Below are positions 1 to 8,989 of a DNA stretch of 64,000 nucleotides, one piece after another. Source of the DNA: Modicisalibacter luteus DSM 23508 (lineage in GTDB: Bacteria; Pseudomonadota; Gammaproteobacteria; Pseudomonadales; Halomonadaceae). A program made the position numbers and the translations under genes. Location: the NCBI RefSeq assembly GCF_000378505.1, contig NZ_KB899990.1, forward strand, positions 1 to 64,000. The letters are read 5' to 3'. Under the pieces are notes generated by a model. The model was not told the origin of the DNA and did not search any database. It saw only the letters and a program-made list of their open reading frames with translations. The first letter of the stretch is position 1. Each line of letters begins with the position of its first letter.

Positions 1-1
1 C

Positions 2-931
2 ATTCTGGCGCTGCCCCAGATGCTGCGCCTGGGCTACGACAAGCACCTGTCGATCGGCGTGGTGTGTGCCGGCGGCTCGCTGGGCACCATGATGCCGCCC
101 TCGATCGTACTGATCATCTACGGCCTGATCGCCAGCGTGTCGATCGCCGACCTGTTTACCGCCGCGATCACCCCGGCGGTGATCCTGATGCTCTCCTACA
201 TCGGCTACGTGCTGGTGCGCTGCCTGAAGAACCCTGCCATGGGGCCGCCGCTGACCGATGAGGCGCGGGCCGAGACGTTTGCCACCAAGGGCCAGGCGCT
301 CAAGGCGATCATCGTGCCGGCGCTGATCGCGGTGCTGGTGCTGGGCTCGATCTACGGCGGCGTGGCCTCGGTCACCGAGGCGGCGGCGATGGGCGTGTTC
401 GGCGTGCTGATGGCGGTGGTGCTGCGGGGCGAGTTCTCGTTCAGGACCATGCACGAGAGCCTGGGCCAGACACTGATGACCTGCGGCATGATCATCTGGA
501 TCGGCATCGGCGCGGCGGCGCTGGTCGGGGTCTACAACCTGATGGGCGGCAACCGCTTCATCTCGGGCATGATCATGGGGCTCGACGTGGCGCCGATCGT
601 GATCATCCTGGTGATGATGGCGATCCTGCTGGTGCTGGGCATGTTCCTCGACTGGATCGGGGTGGCGATGCTGACGCTGCCGATCTTCGTGCCGATCATC
701 ACCCAGTTGGGCTACAGCCCGATCTGGTTCGGCATCCTGTTCGCGGTGAACATGCAGGTGTCGTTCCTGTCGCCGCCGTTCGGCCCGGCCGCGTTCTACC
801 TGAAGGGCGTGGCACCGCCGGAGATCAGCCTCAAGGACATCTTCGTGTCGCTGTTGCCGTTCATCGCCCTGCAATTGTGCGTGCTGTTCGCGCTGCTGTT
901 CTGGCCGAATCTCGCCATGTGGCTTGTGTAA
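2..931 (+). CDS. TRAP transporter large permease (DctM family), 5' end outside window
   Basis: This is the C-terminal about 309 residues of a DctM-type large membrane subunit of a tripartite ATP-independent periplasmic transporter. The reading frame is open from the window edge, and the segment is almost entirely hydrophobic helices with the DctM-like glycine-rich and PPS stretches near residue 30 and a SPPFGPAAF stretch near the end. These permeases move carboxylated substrates with sodium, using a periplasmic binding protein and a small membrane subunit, which would lie upstream. The stop is 11 bases before dgoD, so the two are probably co-transcribed. Galactonate or a related sugar acid is therefore the inferred substrate; specificity cannot be read from the permease itself. 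Confidence 0.9.
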   Translation: MLALPQMLRLGYDKHLSIGVVCAGGSLGTMMPPSIVLIIYGLIASVSIADLFTAAITPAVILMLSYIGYVLVRCLKNPAMGPPLTDEARAETFATKGQALKAIIVPALIAVLVLGSIYGGVASVTEAAAMGVFGVLMAVVLRGEFSFRTMHESLGQTLMTCGMIIWIGIGAAALVGVYNLMGGNRFISGMIMGLDVAPIVIILVMMAILLVLGMFLDWIGVAMLTLPIFVPIITQLGYSPIWFGILFAVNMQVSFLSPPFGPAAFYLKGVAPPEISLKDIFVSLLPFIALQLCVLFALLFWPNLAMWLV

Positions 932-942
932 AAGGATGTTTC

Positions 943-2091
943 ATGAAAATTACCCAACTGAAGACTTGGCAGGTACCGCCGCGCTGGTTGTTTCTCAAGA
1001 TCGAGACCGACGAAGGCTGCTACGGCTGGGGTGAGCCGGTGGTGGAAGGGCGTGCAGCAACGGTAGAGGCGGCAGTGCATGAGCTGGCCGATTACCTGAT
1101 TGGCCAGGATCCGCACCGTATCGAACACCTGTGGAACACAATGTACCGCGCCGGCTTCTATCGCGGCGGGCCGATTCTGATGAGTGCTATCGCCGGTATC
1201 GATCAGGCGCTGTGGGATCTCAAGGGACGCGACCTGGGAGTACCGGTCTATCAGCTACTGGGGGGCAAGGTGCGCGACAGGATGCGCATGTACGCCTGGA
1301 CCGGTGGCGATCGCCCCAGCGATGTAGGTGTCGGTGCCAAGGCGCTGGTCGAGCAGGGCTTCACGGCGTTCAAGATGAATGGTACGCCGGAAATGCAGAT
1401 CGTCGATTCCCATCGCAAGGTCGATGAGGCCGTAGCACGCGTCGCCGAGGCGCGCGAGGCAGTCGGTCCGGATGTTGGCATCGCTATCGATTTTCATGGC
1501 CGCGTGCACCGCCCGATGGCCAAGGCGTTATTGCGTGAGCTGGAACCGTATCATCCGATGTTCGTCGAAGAGCCTGTTGCCCCTGAGCACCTGCCGAGCC
1601 TCAAGCATATCGCCACCGGCCTGGGCTATCCCATTGCTACCGGCGAGCGTCTGCATACCCGATTCCAGTTCCGCGATCTGCTGGCCGAGGGCATGGTAGA
1701 TATCGTTCAGCCCGATCTGTCTCACTGCGGTGGCATCAGCGAAGGGATGAAGATTGCCTCGCTGGCCTCCTGCCATGACGTGGCGCTGGCTCCGCATTGC
1801 CCGCTCGGCCCGCTGACCCTGGCGGCGTCATTGCATGTCGATGCAGTGAACCACAACGCCTTCATTCAGGAGCAGAGCATGGGCATCCACTACAATCGGG
1901 ACAACGATGTCCTCGATTATCTGGTCGACAAGTCGGCGCTGACCATCAAGGACGGGTTCTGCGAGATTCCGCAGGGGCCGGGCCTGGGCGTCGAGATCGA
2001 CGAGACATTCGTGGAGGAGCGCGCCAAGGTGGGGCATCGTTGGCGCAACCCTGTGTGGACTCACGAGGATGGCTCGATAGCCGAGTGGTAA
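943..2091 (+). CDS. dgoD: D-galactonate dehydratase
   Basis: Enolase-superfamily dehydratase converting D-galactonate to 2-dehydro-3-deoxy-D-galactonate. The 382-residue product has the same length as E. coli DgoD and looks closely similar throughout, including the starts KIETDEG and [15 protein letters not shown]. Expected metal ligands sit at D183, E209 and E235, and the acid/base histidines at H185 and H285, all at the family positions. I chose the ATG at 943 because an AAAAGGATG ribosome site lies just before it; an in-frame upstream start at 877 would overlap the permease. It lies between a TRAP permease and dgoA, as expected of a galactonate operon. Confidence 0.95.
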   Translation: MKITQLKTWQVPPRWLFLKIETDEGCYGWGEPVVEGRAATVEAAVHELADYLIGQDPHRIEHLWNTMYRAGFYRGGPILMSAIAGIDQALWDLKGRDLGVPVYQLLGGKVRDRMRMYAWTGGDRPSDVGVGAKALVEQGFTAFKMNGTPEMQIVDSHRKVDEAVARVAEAREAVGPDVGIAIDFHGRVHRPMAKALLRELEPYHPMFVEEPVAPEHLPSLKHIATGLGYPIATGERLHTRFQFRDLLAEGMVDIVQPDLSHCGGISEGMKIASLASCHDVALAPHCPLGPLTLAASLHVDAVNHNAFIQEQSMGIHYNRDNDVLDYLVDKSALTIKDGFCEIPQGPGLGVEIDETFVEERAKVGHRWRNPVWTHEDGSIAEW

Positions 2092-2101
2092 AGGAGGCGA
2101 C

Positions 2102-2788
2102 ATGAACGAGACACGCCGGGCCGCGCTGGACGCGGCCATGAAGGATCTGCCGTTGGTGGCAATCTTGCGTGGTGTGAGGCCGGACGAGGTCGATGGTATC
2201 TTCGATGCGTTGGTTGCGTCGGGATTCAAGCTGATCGAAATCCCCCTCAATTCGCCACGGCCGTGGGAAAGCATCGAGCGAGTGGCCAAGCGCTGTCCCG
2301 ATGATGTCGTGATCGGGGCCGGCACGGTACTCGATCCCGAAGCCTGTGCGCGGCTGGCCGATCTCGACGCTCCACTGGTCATCACGCCCAACACTGATCC
2401 CAAGGTGATCGGACAAGCGGTGGAGCTTGATCTGGCACCGATGATCGGCTGCATGACCCCGACTGAGGCGTTGGCCGCGGCGAGGGCTGGGGCCAGTGCG
2501 CTCAAGCTATTTCCTGCCGCACGGCTGGGCATCGGCTACTTCCGTGACATGAGCGCCGTGTTGCCTGCGGATATGCCGGTTTTCGCCGTTGGTGGCATCG
2601 ACCAGTCCAACATGAGCGAATGGATCACGGCCGGCATCGATGGCTTCGGGTTCGGTGGCAGCATTTATCGTCCGGGCTGGTCGGCGAAAGAAGTGGAGCG
2701 CTGCGCTCGCGGCCTGGTCGCGGAGTGGTGTCGCGTCAAGGAGGGGTTGGCCCAGGCTGACGGGCTAGAGCGCGAGGCGGATGCATGA
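2102..2788 (+). CDS. dgoA: 2-dehydro-3-deoxy-6-phosphogalactonate aldolase
   Basis: Class I KDPG/KDPGal aldolase, 228 residues, which cleaves 2-dehydro-3-deoxy-6-phosphogalactonate to pyruvate and glyceraldehyde 3-phosphate. The Schiff-base lysine is K135 in ALKLFPA and the conserved glutamate is E46 in LIEIPL; a GAGTVL phosphate-site motif is also present. A strong AAGGAGG site precedes the ATG. Its neighbours dgoD and dgoK make the KDPGal assignment more likely than the Entner-Doudoroff KDPG aldolase Eda, with which it shares the fold. It overlaps dgoK by four bases (ATGA), indicating translational coupling. Confidence 0.93.
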   Translation: MNETRRAALDAAMKDLPLVAILRGVRPDEVDGIFDALVASGFKLIEIPLNSPRPWESIERVAKRCPDDVVIGAGTVLDPEACARLADLDAPLVITPNTDPKVIGQAVELDLAPMIGCMTPTEALAAARAGASALKLFPAARLGIGYFRDMSAVLPADMPVFAVGGIDQSNMSEWITAGIDGFGFGGSIYRPGWSAKEVERCARGLVAEWCRVKEGLAQADGLEREADA

Positions 2789-3690
2789 CGTCATCGAAGC
2801 TCATCGCCATCGATTGGGGCACCAGTAACTTCCGCGCCTTCTTGGTCGATCGCAACAGTGGTGAGGTCTTGGACAGCCGGCGTTCCGATGCCGGCCTACG
2901 TTCGTTGAGCAGCGCCGAGTTCCCGCACTACTGTGCCGCCCAGGTCGGTGAATGGCGAGAAGAGGGCCGCGTTCCGGTCTATCTGGCCGGCATGGTGGGG
3001 TCAAAGCGTGGCTGGAGCGAGGCGCCGCAGCTGGACCTTCCGATAGACGCCGATACCCTGGCCGGCCATGTCGTGGCTGCTCTGGGGCTGGAGAATGCCT
3101 GGATCGTGCCGGGCGTCAAGGTGGTGCGGCCCGACCATGTCGATGTCATGCGCGGCGAAGAAATTCAGGCATTCGGTGCCTTGTCCATTGCAAACACCCG
3201 TGAGGCGCTGTGCTGCCTGCCGGGAACGCATAGCAAGTGGGTGCGGCTAGAGGAAGGTCGTCTGGTCGACTTCGTCACGGCAATGACCGGCGAGCTCTAC
3301 CATGTGGTGCGTTTCCACACCCTGCCTGGTGAGCCGGCAAGAGAGTCGGCCGAATTCGATGCGTCAGCTTTCCATCAGGGGCTCGAGGCTGCAGCACACC
3401 CGGCGGGGCTGCTACATGCGCTGTTCGAAGCGCGAAGCCGCCACCTATACGCTGGTCTGGCCGGTGAGCAGGTGGGAAGTTTCATTTCGGGCGTCATGAT
3501 CGGCAGTGAAGTACGTACCCAGCGTTCACTTCATCCTGAGGCGGGCCGTGTCATTCTGGTCGGTTCCAGTGCCTTGAACGGATTATATCGCCTGGCCATG
3601 CAAAAGGCCGGTTTCGAGGATATCCTTGAGGTGGATAGTGACCGAGCGACGCTGGCAGGGCTGGTGGCCCTAGCTGAAAACCACTGCTGA
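2785..3690 (+). CDS. dgoK: 2-dehydro-3-deoxygalactonokinase
   Basis: Kinase of the DgoK family, 301 residues, phosphorylating 2-dehydro-3-deoxygalactonate at C6 to feed the aldolase DgoA. The N-terminus IAIDWGTSNFRAFLVD is the typical phosphate-binding loop of this ASKHA-fold family, and CLPGTHSKW near residue 146 is another family motif. The start overlaps the dgoA stop. It is the last gene of the operon and is followed at once by a perfect palindrome with a T-run. The order dehydratase-aldolase-kinase gives a complete route from galactonate to central metabolism. Confidence 0.93.
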   Translation: MTSSKLIAIDWGTSNFRAFLVDRNSGEVLDSRRSDAGLRSLSSAEFPHYCAAQVGEWREEGRVPVYLAGMVGSKRGWSEAPQLDLPIDADTLAGHVVAALGLENAWIVPGVKVVRPDHVDVMRGEEIQAFGALSIANTREALCCLPGTHSKWVRLEEGRLVDFVTAMTGELYHVVRFHTLPGEPARESAEFDASAFHQGLEAAAHPAGLLHALFEARSRHLYAGLAGEQVGSFISGVMIGSEVRTQRSLHPEAGRVILVGSSALNGLYRLAMQKAGFEDILEVDSDRATLAGLVALAENHC

Positions 3691-3703
3691 AACCGCCTCT
3701 CCC

Positions 3704-3730
3704 AATGCCAGCCGATCGGCTGGCATTTTT
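3704..3730 (+). terminator. Intrinsic terminator after dgoK
   Basis: A perfect 24-base palindrome (arms AATGCCAGCCGA and TCGGCTGGCATT) is followed by three more T residues. It starts 13 bases after the dgoK stop and marks the end of the galactonate operon. The opposing gluconokinase gene ends shortly after it, so it may act in both directions. Confidence 0.85.
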
Positions 3731-3749
3731 CATTATCAATGAAGAAAAA

Positions 3750-4265
3750 TTACGGACTTTTACGTAAATAGGCGATAAAGCTTTCGACGATTTCCTCTGG
3801 GGTGCAGCGAATATCAATCTGCATGGCTTCAGAGGCTTCCGGTACTTCCAAGGCCTTGAGTTGGCTATCCAGCATGTGCTCACCGTGAAAGAAATGCGAG
3901 GCGCGTGAAACCAGTCGTTCAAGCAGCGTTTCGCGGCTGCCGTGAAGATAGAGGATCTTGAGCTTCGGGGCCCCTTGGCGGAGAACATCCCGATAACGCT
4001 TCTTCAGCGCGGAACAGCCAATGATCACCGGCTCGCCGCGATGATAATGGTCACGGTAAAGGCCTGAGAGTATCAGTAGCCAATCCTTTCTATCGTCGTC
4101 ACTGAGCGGCTCACCACGCGACATCTTGGCGATATTGTTTGCACTGTGATGGTCGTCCCCATCAATGAAGTGACAGCCTAACTTGTTGGCCAAACCTCGG
4201 CCGATATGCGATTTGCCCGAGCCCGATACGCCCATGACAAGAATACACGTGGGTGACGTTTCCAT
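3750..4265 (-). CDS. gntK: Gluconokinase
   Basis: Small cytoplasmic gluconate kinase, 171 residues, making 6-phosphogluconate from gluconate and ATP. The P-loop GVSGSGKS is at residues 12-19 and is followed by the family stretch FIDGDDHHSANNIAKMSRG; the CSALKKRYRDVLR motif is also typical. It is convergent with the galactonate operon and appears monocistronic. A CAGGAAC site sits about ten bases before the start. The pairing with dgo genes suggests a small sugar-acid utilisation cluster, but shared regulation cannot be seen. No clear GntR operator was identified upstream. Confidence 0.93.
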   Translation of the reverse strand: METSPTCILVMGVSGSGKSHIGRGLANKLGCHFIDGDDHHSANNIAKMSRGEPLSDDDRKDWLLILSGLYRDHYHRGEPVIIGCSALKKRYRDVLRQGAPKLKILYLHGSRETLLERLVSRASHFFHGEHMLDSQLKALEVPEASEAMQIDIRCTPEEIVESFIAYLRKSP

Positions 4266-4557
4266 CTGCTATTGTTCCTGAAATGAAGCTCTTCTCATCA
4301 CGAAAATAATACCATTTGTGCTTCCTGATTTAGCGGTTATAGCCGGTAAAAAATACGTAGATATACGTAATTTTATCGCATTGCACCAGAAGAGCGCACA
4401 GAAGCTTTCGCAGTGGGCCAAGGCGATACTCTGTACCGTAAGTGAACGCCGGAAATGTTAGCCAACGCCAACTCCGCACAGGTTGGCATGTTATATGCTT
4501 GTGCACCCATAGGGCGATGACATCGTGTAAGTCGCCAAGCAAGCGCGAGGGTTTGCA

Positions 4558-5397
4558 ATGCAGGAAGTCACTTCGCCGCCGCGCCTGGTATTCACGGATC
4601 TGGATGGGTCACTGCTCGACCATCACGATTATGATTGGGAGCCGGCCAGGCCCTGGCTGAACCGATTGGCTGCTGCTGGTGTGCCGGTCATCCCTGTAAC
4701 CAGCAAGACCCGGGCGGAACTGCTGCCGCTTCGACGCGAACTTGGTCTCGAGCAGACTCCTTTCATCGCCGAGAACGGCGCCATCATTGGCCTGCCTGCC
4801 GCTTGGCAGCATGCACGGCTGGACCGTGACCCAGCCAATGTCGATGGGCTGCGAGTCAAAGCCTTGGGCGTGGATATCGATTTCCTCACGCGTCGACTCA
4901 GGGTGATCCGTGAGCGCCTGCAAGCCGACTTCCGTTGTCTTCCTGATATGTCTATCGAGGAAATTGTCGAGGCGACTGGCCTTGACGCGCCTCGTGCCGA
5001 GTTGGCGCGAGCTCGCGAGGGCAGTATTCCTCTGCTCTGGCACGATAGCGAGGCAAAACTCGATGCATTGCAGGAAATGTTGATCAACGACAATTTGACG
5101 CTGACCCAGGGTGGGCGGTTCTGGCATGTGATGGGAAGCGCCGACAAGGGGCGAGCGGTGAACTGGCTTATGGCGCGCTTCGCGGCATTGCGCGGTGTGG
5201 CTCCTTGGTCCTTGGGGCTGGGGGACGGACCCAATGACGTGGCCCTGTTGAAAGCCACTGATGCCGCGGTATTGATACGCGGGGTGCATTCACACCCCGT
5301 CGAGATAGAGCATCCCAGTCTCTACCGAACGCAGACGGCGGGCCCGCGAGGCTGGGCCGAGGGCATGGAACACTGGCTTGGCAAGGAGCTGTCATGA
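4558..5397 (+). CDS. Glucosyl/mannosyl-3-phosphoglycerate phosphatase (HAD-IIB)
   Basis: HAD-superfamily phosphatase, 279 residues, of the mannosyl-3-phosphoglycerate phosphatase (MpgP/YedP) type. The nucleophile motif is FTDLDGSLLD with D14 and D16, and the C-terminal GDGPND motif supplies the magnesium-binding aspartates. It overlaps the downstream glycosyltransferase by four bases. In such a pair the transferase makes glucosyl-3-phosphoglycerate and this enzyme removes the phosphate to give glucosylglycerate, a negatively charged compatible solute. Sugar specificity (glucosyl or mannosyl) is inferred from the neighbour and from the nearby phosphorylase, not from visible residues. Confidence 0.85.
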   Translation: MQEVTSPPRLVFTDLDGSLLDHHDYDWEPARPWLNRLAAAGVPVIPVTSKTRAELLPLRRELGLEQTPFIAENGAIIGLPAAWQHARLDRDPANVDGLRVKALGVDIDFLTRRLRVIRERLQADFRCLPDMSIEEIVEATGLDAPRAELARAREGSIPLLWHDSEAKLDALQEMLINDNLTLTQGGRFWHVMGSADKGRAVNWLMARFAALRGVAPWSLGLGDGPNDVALLKATDAAVLIRGVHSHPVEIEHPSLYRTQTAGPRGWAEGMEHWLGKELS

Positions 5398-6614
5398 GCG
5401 ATTTCTACCAGAACGGTATTATTACCAACTTTCATAACCTGACCCGCCGACCCGTGGAAGAGCTTGAAGCCGACTTGGTGCGTTTTGCCAAGCGACGCCC
5501 AATGGGACTGATTCTGCCCTCACTCTATTCCGAACTGGAGGGGCCGGCATTGGTCAATATTGTCGACGAGTTGACGCGCGTGCCGTATCTCAACGAAATC
5601 GTTATCGGCCTCGACCGGGCCGACCGCGGCCAGTTTCTGCGGGCCAGGGAGTTCTTCTCGAAGTTACCCCAACACCATCGCATCCTCTGGAACGACGGCC
5701 CACGTTTGAAGGCGTTGGATGCGGAGCTTGAGGCAGAGGGTATTTCACCCCAGGAGTCCGGCAAAGGACGCAACGTCTGGTATTGCGCTGGCTACGTACA
5801 GGCCTCGCGGCGTACCGAAGCGGTGGCGTTGCATGACTGCGATATCGTCACTTACGATCGTGGACTGCTGGCTCGCCTGATCTATCCTGTGGCGCATCCG
5901 CAATTCAACTACGAATTCTGCAAAGGCTATTATTCGCGCATCGCCGATGGCAAGCTCAATGGGCGCGTCGCTCGCTTGATGGTGATCCCCTTGATACGGG
6001 CGCTGAAGACGATCTATGGGCCGCTGCCTTACCTCGATTATCTAGACAGCTATCGCTATCCACTCTCCGGCGAATTCTCGATGCGTACCGACGTGCTCGA
6101 CGGCATTCGGATTCCCAGCGACTGGGGGCTGGAGATTGGCGTGCTTTCCGAAGTGCACCGCAACTATTCCACCAAGCGCCTATGTCAGGTGGATATCGCT
6201 GATATCTACGACCACAAGCATCAGCCGGTCTCCGAGGACGACGCTAGCGGCGGGCTCAACCGCATGAGCCTCGATATCGCCAAGGCGCTCTATCGCAAGC
6301 TGGCGACACTCGGTGTACAGATCAGTGCCGAGAGCTTCCGTACCATCAAGGCGACCTACTATCGCATTGCTCTGGATCTGATCGAGACTTACGACAACGA
6401 TGCCATCATGAATGGACTGAAACTCGACCGGCACAGCGAGGAGCAGGCCGTCGAGCTGTTCGCCAGCAATATCATGGAGGCCGGCAAGGCGTTTCTCGAA
6501 TACCCGCGCGACAAACCGTTCATCCCTAGCTGGAACCGCGTACAGGCGGCATTTCCCGATGTGCTGGAGCGGATGCACGAAGCCGTCGAACTGGACAATC
6601 AGGGCAAGGTGTAG
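5394..6614 (+). CDS. gpgS: Glucosyl-3-phosphoglycerate synthase-like glycosyltransferase
   Basis: GT-A type glycosyltransferase of 406 residues. The sequence is that of the bacterial/cyanobacterial glucosyl-3-phosphoglycerate synthase group, which transfers glucose from an NDP-glucose to 3-phosphoglycerate. A metal-binding acidic motif HDCD lies at residues 147-150 after a GKGRNVW stretch near residue 123. Translation is coupled to the upstream phosphatase by an ATGA overlap, giving a two-gene synthesis operon. The opposing ABC-transporter operon ends only 36 bases downstream and no strong terminator was seen between them. The gene symbol is by family resemblance; donor and acceptor were not demonstrated. 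Confidence 0.82.
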   Translation: MSDFYQNGIITNFHNLTRRPVEELEADLVRFAKRRPMGLILPSLYSELEGPALVNIVDELTRVPYLNEIVIGLDRADRGQFLRAREFFSKLPQHHRILWNDGPRLKALDAELEAEGISPQESGKGRNVWYCAGYVQASRRTEAVALHDCDIVTYDRGLLARLIYPVAHPQFNYEFCKGYYSRIADGKLNGRVARLMVIPLIRALKTIYGPLPYLDYLDSYRYPLSGEFSMRTDVLDGIRIPSDWGLEIGVLSEVHRNYSTKRLCQVDIADIYDHKHQPVSEDDASGGLNRMSLDIAKALYRKLATLGVQISAESFRTIKATYYRIALDLIETYDNDAIMNGLKLDRHSEEQAVELFASNIMEAGKAFLEYPRDKPFIPSWNRVQAAFPDVLERMHEAVELDNQGKV

Positions 6615-6650
6615 ATCCCGCTAAAGCAAGAACAGCTTACTTGGCGGCGC

Positions 6651-7397
6651 TTAGACTGGAGCTTGGGGCAGCACCTTGCGCAGGAAGCGTTGAGTGCGTT
6701 CATCGCGCGGATGATGGAACAGCTGGCTTGGCGGGGCCTGCTCGACGATGCGTCCCTCATCCATGAATACCACGCGATCGGCCACGTCGCGGGCGAACTG
6801 CATTTCATGGGTCACCACGATCATCGTCTGGCGCTCGGTGGCGAGTTGCTTCATGAGGCTCAGTACCTCGTCGACCCACTCCGGATCGAGTGCCGAGGTC
6901 GGCTCGTCGAAAAGGATGACCTCGGCGTTGGCGGCCATCGCACGGCCGATGCCCACGCGCTGCTGCTGGCCGCCTGACAACGAAGCGGGGTAAGCATCGG
7001 CCTTGTCGGCCAGGCCGATACGCTCGAGGATCTCCCGCGCCCTTGCGTGGGCCTGCGCCTTGGGGAGGTCATCGACCACGATCATTCCCTCACTGATATT
7101 TTCCAGCGCCGTCTTGTTGGCAAACAATGCATAGTTCTGAAAGACGAAGGCGGTGCGGCGGCGCAGGGCGAGAATCTCTCGCGTGGTGGCGCGGGTCACG
7201 TCGAAGGCCAGATCGCCGACCGTGAGATGCCCGGCGTCGGGCCGTTCAAGGAAGTTGATGCAGCGTAGCAGGGTCGACTTGCCGGTACCCGATGGCCCAA
7301 TGACCACGATGATCTCTCCCCGCGCGAGCGACAGGTCGATGTTTTCAAATACCGTCTGGTTGTCGAAGCGCTTGGTGATGCCTTTGAGTTCGATCAT
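6651..7397 (-). CDS. Polar amino-acid ABC transporter ATP-binding protein
   Basis: ABC ATPase of 248 residues belonging to the polar amino-acid uptake group (TcyC/TcyN, GlnQ-like). Walker A is GPSGTGKST at residues 34-42, the signature LSGGQQQR starts at 140, and Walker B with the catalytic glutamate is ILFDEP around 161-166. It is the last gene of a three-gene minus-strand operon and overlaps the permease gene by four bases. The resemblance is strongest to cystine-type systems, but this fold also serves other polar amino acids. Its place between glucosylglycerate synthesis and breakdown genes leaves an unusual substrate possible. Confidence 0.92.
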   Translation of the reverse strand: MIELKGITKRFDNQTVFENIDLSLARGEIIVVIGPSGTGKSTLLRCINFLERPDAGHLTVGDLAFDVTRATTREILALRRRTAFVFQNYALFANKTALENISEGMIVVDDLPKAQAHARAREILERIGLADKADAYPASLSGGQQQRVGIGRAMAANAEVILFDEPTSALDPEWVDEVLSLMKQLATERQTMIVVTHEMQFARDVADRVVFMDEGRIVEQAPPSQLFHHPRDERTQRFLRKVLPQAPV

Positions 7398-8074
7398 CGC
7401 TGATAGGCTCGGTTGAGTCGGGTTTCCAGTCGTCGCTGCAGCCAGGAAAGCGCCTCGACGACGATCCAGTAAATGATCGCCACGACGAGGAATGCCTCGA
7501 AGTACAGAAAGCTGCTGGCAGCCTCTTTCTGGGTTGCTCCCATGAGTTCAGTGACGCCAAGCGTAAACGCGAGTGAGGTCGCCTTGATCATATCGATGAA
7601 GTAGTTCATCAACGTCGGCGTAGCGATGCGGGTTGCCTGGGGCAGTACGATGCGCCGCATCAGCTGGCCCTGTGTCATACCGATCGACAGTGCCGCTTCG
7701 GTCTGGCTGCGGTCGACACCGACGATGGCGGCACGAATGGATTCGGCCATGTAGGCCGAAAAGTGCAGCGTCAGGCCCATAATGGTCGCTGTGATGCCAT
7801 TGATCGCCACCAGAAAGGCCAGTAGCTGGGGCAGGCCGTAATAGAACAGAAAAAGCTGAACCAGCAGCGGGGTGCCACGAAAGAAGGAAATGAACAGCAT
7901 TGCCAGCGCATTGAGGAACCGCAATCGGCGAACGCGCACGATGGCTAGTAGACAGGCCAGGACAAGGGCGCAGGCCATACCGACAGCGGCCATCTCCAAG
8001 GTCAGCGGCAAATAGCCCAGGAGTATGGGCACGAGGCCCAGCATGTAGTCGACATCGAGCGCGTGCATGGTCAA
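7394..8074 (-). CDS. Polar amino-acid ABC transporter permease
   Basis: Inner-membrane permease of 226 residues in the His/Glu/Gln/Arg family. About five hydrophobic segments are visible, with the family stretch FFRGTPLLVQLFLFYYGLP around residues 64-82 and an EAALSIGMTQGQ cytoplasmic coupling loop near residue 126. It probably dimerises to form the channel, as only one permease gene is present. A hairpin lies between it and the upstream binding-protein gene and it overlaps the ATPase gene downstream. The sequence resembles cystine permeases TcyB/TcyL; the actual substrate is uncertain. Confidence 0.9.
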   Translation of the reverse strand: MTMHALDVDYMLGLVPILLGYLPLTLEMAAVGMACALVLACLLAIVRVRRLRFLNALAMLFISFFRGTPLLVQLFLFYYGLPQLLAFLVAINGITATIMGLTLHFSAYMAESIRAAIVGVDRSQTEAALSIGMTQGQLMRRIVLPQATRIATPTLMNYFIDMIKATSLAFTLGVTELMGATQKEAASSFLYFEAFLVVAIIYWIVVEALSWLQRRLETRLNRAYQR

Positions 8075-8098
8075 TCAGCCTGAATAGTTAAGGAGCAC

Positions 8099-8121
8099 GA
8101 CGGCCGGGTTACCCGGCCGTC
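8099..8121 (-). promoter_or_regulatory. Intra-operon hairpin between binding-protein and permease genes
   Basis: Eleven-base arms GACGGCCGGGT and ACCCGGCCGTC are separated by one base, with no T-run on either side. Hairpins at this point are common in binding-protein transporter operons, where they stabilise the upstream message or reduce read-through so that more binding protein than permease is made. That role is inferred here from position and structure. Confidence 0.6.
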
Positions 8122-8127
8122 AGCAGA

Positions 8128-8886
8128 TTAAGGTTGGGTGATGTCGGTGCCGAACCACTTTTCGGAGATCTGCGAGAGCGTGCCATTGTCGCGCAGCTTG
8201 TCGAGTGCTGAATCGACGCGGTCGCGCATCGCCTGGCCAGCCTCGTCATCGCGGAAGGGTAGAGCGTTCTCAATGCGTGAGAAGGGCTTGCCCGCAAGCT
8301 GTAGCGGCAGGGGCTTGTCCTTGATTACCTGGGTAGCACTGACCCGGTCCATGACGAAGGCATCGGCACGCCCCAAGGCAACATCCTGCTCGATATTGGA
8401 CTCATAGGTCTTGATGTTGATCTGGTCAGAGTAGGGAAGCTCGCGTAGCAGCTGCTCATAGTTGGAGCCCAAGTTGACTGCCACCGTCTTGCCCTTGAGA
8501 TCTTCGACACCTTGAATGCTGTCGTTGCCTTCGCGTACGACCACCTGGGCACCGTCATAGACGTAGGGGGCGGTAAAGGCATACTTGGCCTGGCGCGCAG
8601 GGGTGATAGTGATCTGGTTGGCAATGGTATCGATGCGCCCAGAATCAAGCATACCGGCCAGGCCAGAGAAACTGGCGGTAATGAATTCGATATCGTCACC
8701 GGTAATGTCGCCGACAGCGTTCATGACATCGACTTCGAAGCCCTTCAGCTGGTCCTGCTCGACAAAGGTGAATGGGTAATAGCCGCCGGACATGCCGACT
8801 CTTAGGGTCTCGGCATGTGCCGCCCCCACAGTGAATCCGAGGGCGAGCGCGGCCAATGTCGAGGAGAACAGGCGAGGTAGGGGCAT
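8128..8886 (-). CDS. Periplasmic amino-acid-type substrate-binding protein
   Basis: Type 3 periplasmic solute-binding protein (SBP_bac_3) of 252 residues. A signal peptide ends at about A25 (motif AHA), and the mature part starts ETLRVGMSGGYYPFTF, typical of the FliY/TcyA group. The conserved arginine-containing ligand loop IANQITITPARQAKYAFT is present near residues 87-104. It is the first gene of the operon with a CAGGAG ribosome site and a 103-base upstream region shared with nothing else. The ligand may be cystine or another polar amino acid; a link to glucosylglycerate uptake is only a positional possibility. Confidence 0.88.
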   Translation of the reverse strand: MPLPRLFSSTLAALALGFTVGAAHAETLRVGMSGGYYPFTFVEQDQLKGFEVDVMNAVGDITGDDIEFITASFSGLAGMLDSGRIDTIANQITITPARQAKYAFTAPYVYDGAQVVVREGNDSIQGVEDLKGKTVAVNLGSNYEQLLRELPYSDQINIKTYESNIEQDVALGRADAFVMDRVSATQVIKDKPLPLQLAGKPFSRIENALPFRDDEAGQAMRDRVDSALDKLRDNGTLSQISEKWFGTDITQP

Positions 8887-8989
8887 GGTTGGCTCCTGTA
8901 ATAAGACTAACGCAATTGTAGCGCATGCTGCTGGGGCGGAATAATAGTGTCGTTTAATATTCCATAAAGTTTTAGATAATGGACGAACT

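Noticed and set aside
1828-2532. A 234-codon minus-strand frame opposite dgoD and dgoA
   Set aside because: Antisense shadow; no motif, and it spans two real genes.
4266-4557. GntR-type operator upstream of gntK
   Set aside because: Short tracts such as TACGTA and CGGTTATAGCCGG are present but do not form a convincing known operator.
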